From UBA4636 sp963650915 (lineage in GTDB: Bacteria > Bacillota > Clostridia > Christensenellales > Borkfalkiaceae): a DNA stretch of 64,000 nt. Positions 62,354 to 64,000 of the stretch are shown here, one piece after another. The stretch lies in the NCBI GenBank assembly GCA_963650915.1, contig CAVJMJ010000008.1, positions 20,270 to 84,269 of the forward strand, written 5' to 3'. Every line of letters starts with the position of its first letter. Position 1 is the stretch's first letter. Made by a program: the position numbers and the translations under genes. The notes below the pieces were generated by a model that saw nothing but the letters and a program-made list of their open reading frames with translations, was not told where the DNA came from and did no database searches.

Positions 62354-63409
62354 TTATTTTTTGATGCCTGTGAAGTAAGAATTTATCGCACTCTTGTCGT
62401 CATCCGATAAGTTCGGGTTTGAGTTTGACTGTTCAACCGCTTCGGATAAAGCCTGATTGAAAATTTCACCGCCGTAGTAAGTCTTACCGTCGTAAACGTA
62501 GTTTGACATATCGCTGGACATACTGTCGGATCTGTTGTTGTCTTGATTTTTATCGGGGGTGTCGATGGGATCCATCCATTCGGGAATTTGTTCGCCGTCT
62601 TCGTCTTGCGCTTCGGGGTCGTATGGGGGGGATCCCGCGTCACCTACCGCTTCACGCTCGTTAAGGTTGGAAACGATTTCGAAAACAGCCGTGTAAAGCA
62701 TATCGTCTTGAATTTGTAAATCTTCACGATAAGGATCGGTGTTGCCGTCGGACCATCTCACGAATGCGTAACCGTAATCGGGAACAGCCATGACAGCCGT
62801 GCAACTTTTGCCCTTTAAAACCGTTTGAGCGTCGCTACCCAAAATCTGCCCGCCACCGTCGATAACGTAGTTAACGTTGTAATAAGTGTCGGGAACGGTG
62901 TTGGCGTCGATTATTATTTGCTTACCGGAGCGAATAACGCCCGCGGAAGAAAGTGCGTTTACCGTCGTCATACCGCCGCTTAACAAAAGTGCGAGAGTTA
63001 CGCCGACCACAAGGGGTACGGAAACGGCAAATTTAACGAGTTTGGCGTTTGCCGTTTTGGTCGCCTTCATAGCGTCGCTTCTTTGTAAAGACGCAATGAA
63101 GGAATTATCGTTTTCGAGTTCGGTCATGGTGACCAATCTTTCTTCAAGACCGAGTTTATCGAGCTTTCTTGCAATTTCCTTCGGCTGGGGCTTATACTTT
63201 AAAAGGTATAAAAATGTAGCCGATATCGCGGTAACCGCTGCGAAAATTACGATGCTTAAGTAGAAGGCTTTTACGTCGAAAAACCAGAACAAAGCAGATG
63301 CGATTACCGCGGCTAAAAAGCCGAAGATAGAACCGTACATAGTCGACTTAACTATCCCGTTAAGCCTAAAGCGCGAATATTGTGATGTGAAAACTTGTTT
63401 TGCGTTCAT
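62354..63409 (-). CDS. Membrane protein with divergent InlB B-repeat domain, head of the MoxR operon
   Basis: This 351-residue protein has two N-terminal transmembrane helices near residues 25-75 and a third near 120-140. The cytoplasmic loop between holds KPQPKEIARKLDKLGLEERLVTM, a sequence seen in membrane proteins of MoxR operons. The extracellular part has an InlB-type B-repeat (VNYVIDGGGQILGSDAQ, FVRWSDGNTDPYREDLQ) and an acidic, disordered tail ending SYFTGIKK. I start at ATG 63409, 7 nt after GGAGG; the longer frame to 63604 has no ribosome binding site. It is not a recognised family as a whole. Confidence 0.7.
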   Translation of the reverse strand: MNAKQVFTSQYSRFRLNGIVKSTMYGSIFGFLAAVIASALFWFFDVKAFYLSIVIFAAVTAISATFLYLLKYKPQPKEIARKLDKLGLEERLVTMTELENDNSFIASLQRSDAMKATKTANAKLVKFAVSVPLVVGVTLALLLSGGMTTVNALSSAGVIRSGKQIIIDANTVPDTYYNVNYVIDGGGQILGSDAQTVLKGKSCTAVMAVPDYGYAFVRWSDGNTDPYREDLQIQDDMLYTAVFEIVSNLNEREAVGDAGSPPYDPEAQDEDGEQIPEWMDPIDTPDKNQDNNRSDSMSSDMSNYVYDGKTYYGGEIFNQALSEAVEQSNSNPNLSDDDKSAINSYFTGIKK

Positions 63410-63485
63410 AAAAAAACCTCCTTTTATTTTGTTCAAAAATATATTTTTTATAAACACGAGCCGACTTCGGCTTAGTTTGTAAATT

Positions 63486-63514
63486 ATTATACTACACATG
63501 TATGCCTTCGTCAA
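63486..63514 (-). promoter_or_regulatory. Promoter of the MoxR operon
   Basis: On the minus strand TTGACG (63509-63514) and TATAAT (63486-63491) are 17 bp apart. The leader is about 70 nt and can form a small AGCCG/CGGCT hairpin. Confidence 0.75.
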
Positions 63515-63610
63515 ACATTTATGACACGATTTTAAAAAAAATCCGTAAAAAAGAGACTTTTTTTGTTTTTTGCACAAAAACCACCGTTTGTTTAGGACAA
63601 TCATCGCCGA

Positions 63611-63763
63611 TTTTTTACCAAAAAACGCCGAAAATCAAGGTGTTTTTTGCAAGCGAAAAGGCGTACGCTTTGCACAATCAATGAAGTTTTTTTACCAAAA
63701 AGCGCCGTAAATCAAGTTGTTTTTTGCAAGCGAAAAGGCGTACGCTTTGCACAATCAATGAAG
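63611..63763. repeat. 77-bp tandem duplication
   Basis: Two near-identical copies (63611-63686 and 63688-63763) with a 77-bp period differ at a few positions only. Both contain AAGCGAAAAGGCGTACGC and CACAATCAATGAAG. No flanking terminal inverted repeat was found. Confidence 0.9.
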
Positions 63764-63812
63764 TTTTGTACACGAAAATAAGTAATTTAGATGATTGTGC
63801 GGGAACGCCGAT

Positions 63813-64000
63813 AGATTCTTCGTCGGGCTTAGGATGACCTGACGGAAAGGCTTTACAACGAGGGGAAGGCTGATGCGGAATGGCAAATTATATAAATGCG
63901 CCTGCGGCTGGATCCTTCGACAGGCTCAGGATGACCTGACGGAATGGCTTCACCTTGAGGGGAAGCTGTCAACTTGTTGACTGATGAGGTGTAGCCGACG
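63813..64000. repeat. Paired dispersed intergenic repeat elements
   Basis: Two related stretches share TTCGNCNGGCTNAGGATGAC then CTGACGGAA.GGCTT and GAGGGGAAG: the first at 63813-63870, the second from 63909. The second runs into an inverted segment AGCTGTCAACTTGTTGACTG. Such short elements are common in genomes of gut Clostridia. It is cut by the window edge. Confidence 0.6.

Larger units (their letters stand above)
63410..64000. other. Noncoding right edge with promoter and repeats
   Basis: This 591-bp segment has the MoxR-operon promoter (63486-63514), a 77-bp tandem duplication (63611-63763), and two copies of a dispersed repeat type (63813-64000). No gene was recognised. Confidence 0.7.

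Noticed and set aside
63410..63604. N-terminal extension of the MoxR-operon head gene
   Set aside because: It has no ribosome binding site and covers the promoter; GGAGG precedes the ATG at 63409.
1..64000. tRNA, rRNA or tmRNA genes
   Set aside because: No cloverleaf or rRNA core sequence was noticed in any intergenic region.

Overview
The window looks like chromosome of a strictly anaerobic, fermentative member of the Bacillota, probably an uncultured gut Clostridia lineage. The evidence is moderate-to-low GC, strong GGAGG-type ribosome binding sites, lipobox lipoproteins, two [FeFe]-hydrogenase-type proteins, AdhE with Rex, a SpoVB-like flippase, a folT gene under a tetrahydrofolate riboswitch, and BspA-type leucine-rich surface proteins. 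No rRNA, tRNA, CRISPR array, prophage or transposase gene was seen. Most genes lie on the minus strand in tight operons.

Left part (1-16 kb) is mainly housekeeping. It holds a cytidylate-kinase-like enzyme, a type IIA topoisomerase pair (parE-parC, more likely topoisomerase IV than gyrase), an ArsR/DUF2087 regulator, a HAD phosphatase, a small LysM-like protein and a SpoVB/MATE flippase that probably starts at ATT. Next come a perfect sigma-A promoter, a THF riboswitch, an intrinsic terminator and folT. The nth-obg-yhbY operon follows, with three in-frame 42-bp copies of the obg 3' end after the obg stop codon. A divergent DUF3343/cysteine desulfurase pair, two small unknown genes and an S41 protease complete this part.

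The 16-28 kb part is a redox and fermentation block. A PucR-type regulator has a perfect palindrome in its leader. Rex is followed by adhE, an APH-fold kinase, two thioredoxin-like [2Fe-2S] proteins, a PAS-containing sensory-type (group C) [FeFe] hydrogenase, a SpoIIE/PP2C phosphatase and a group-B-like [FeFe] hydrogenase, ending at a strong terminator. This arrangement suggests a hydrogen or redox sensing module that signals through phosphorylation and sits beside the enzymes that dispose of electrons. A tyrosine phosphatase and an SGNH lipoprotein follow, convergent on a shared terminator.

The 29-38.8 kb part is an oligopeptide ABC transporter operon. Its order of transcription is a B-repeat/GLUG-like lipoprotein, an unusually large OppA, OppB, OppC, OppD, OppF and a small membrane protein. 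The 38.9-63.4 kb part is a cell-surface block: a 2452-residue subtilisin-LRR membrane-anchored protease, a 1740-residue lipoprotein, and an operon of InlB-repeat membrane protein, MoxR ATPase, DUF58, BatA-like VWA protein, VWA/GATase-like membrane protein and LRR lipoprotein. Protease, peptide importer and MoxR/VWA operon could together support extracellular protein use or envelope assembly, but that link is inference. The last 0.6 kb is noncoding, with a 77-bp tandem duplication and paired dispersed-type repeats.

Intergenic DNA is unusually rich in short degenerate tandem repeats with periods of about 18-27 bp, and several clear TTGACA/TATAAT promoters and intrinsic terminators can be placed.
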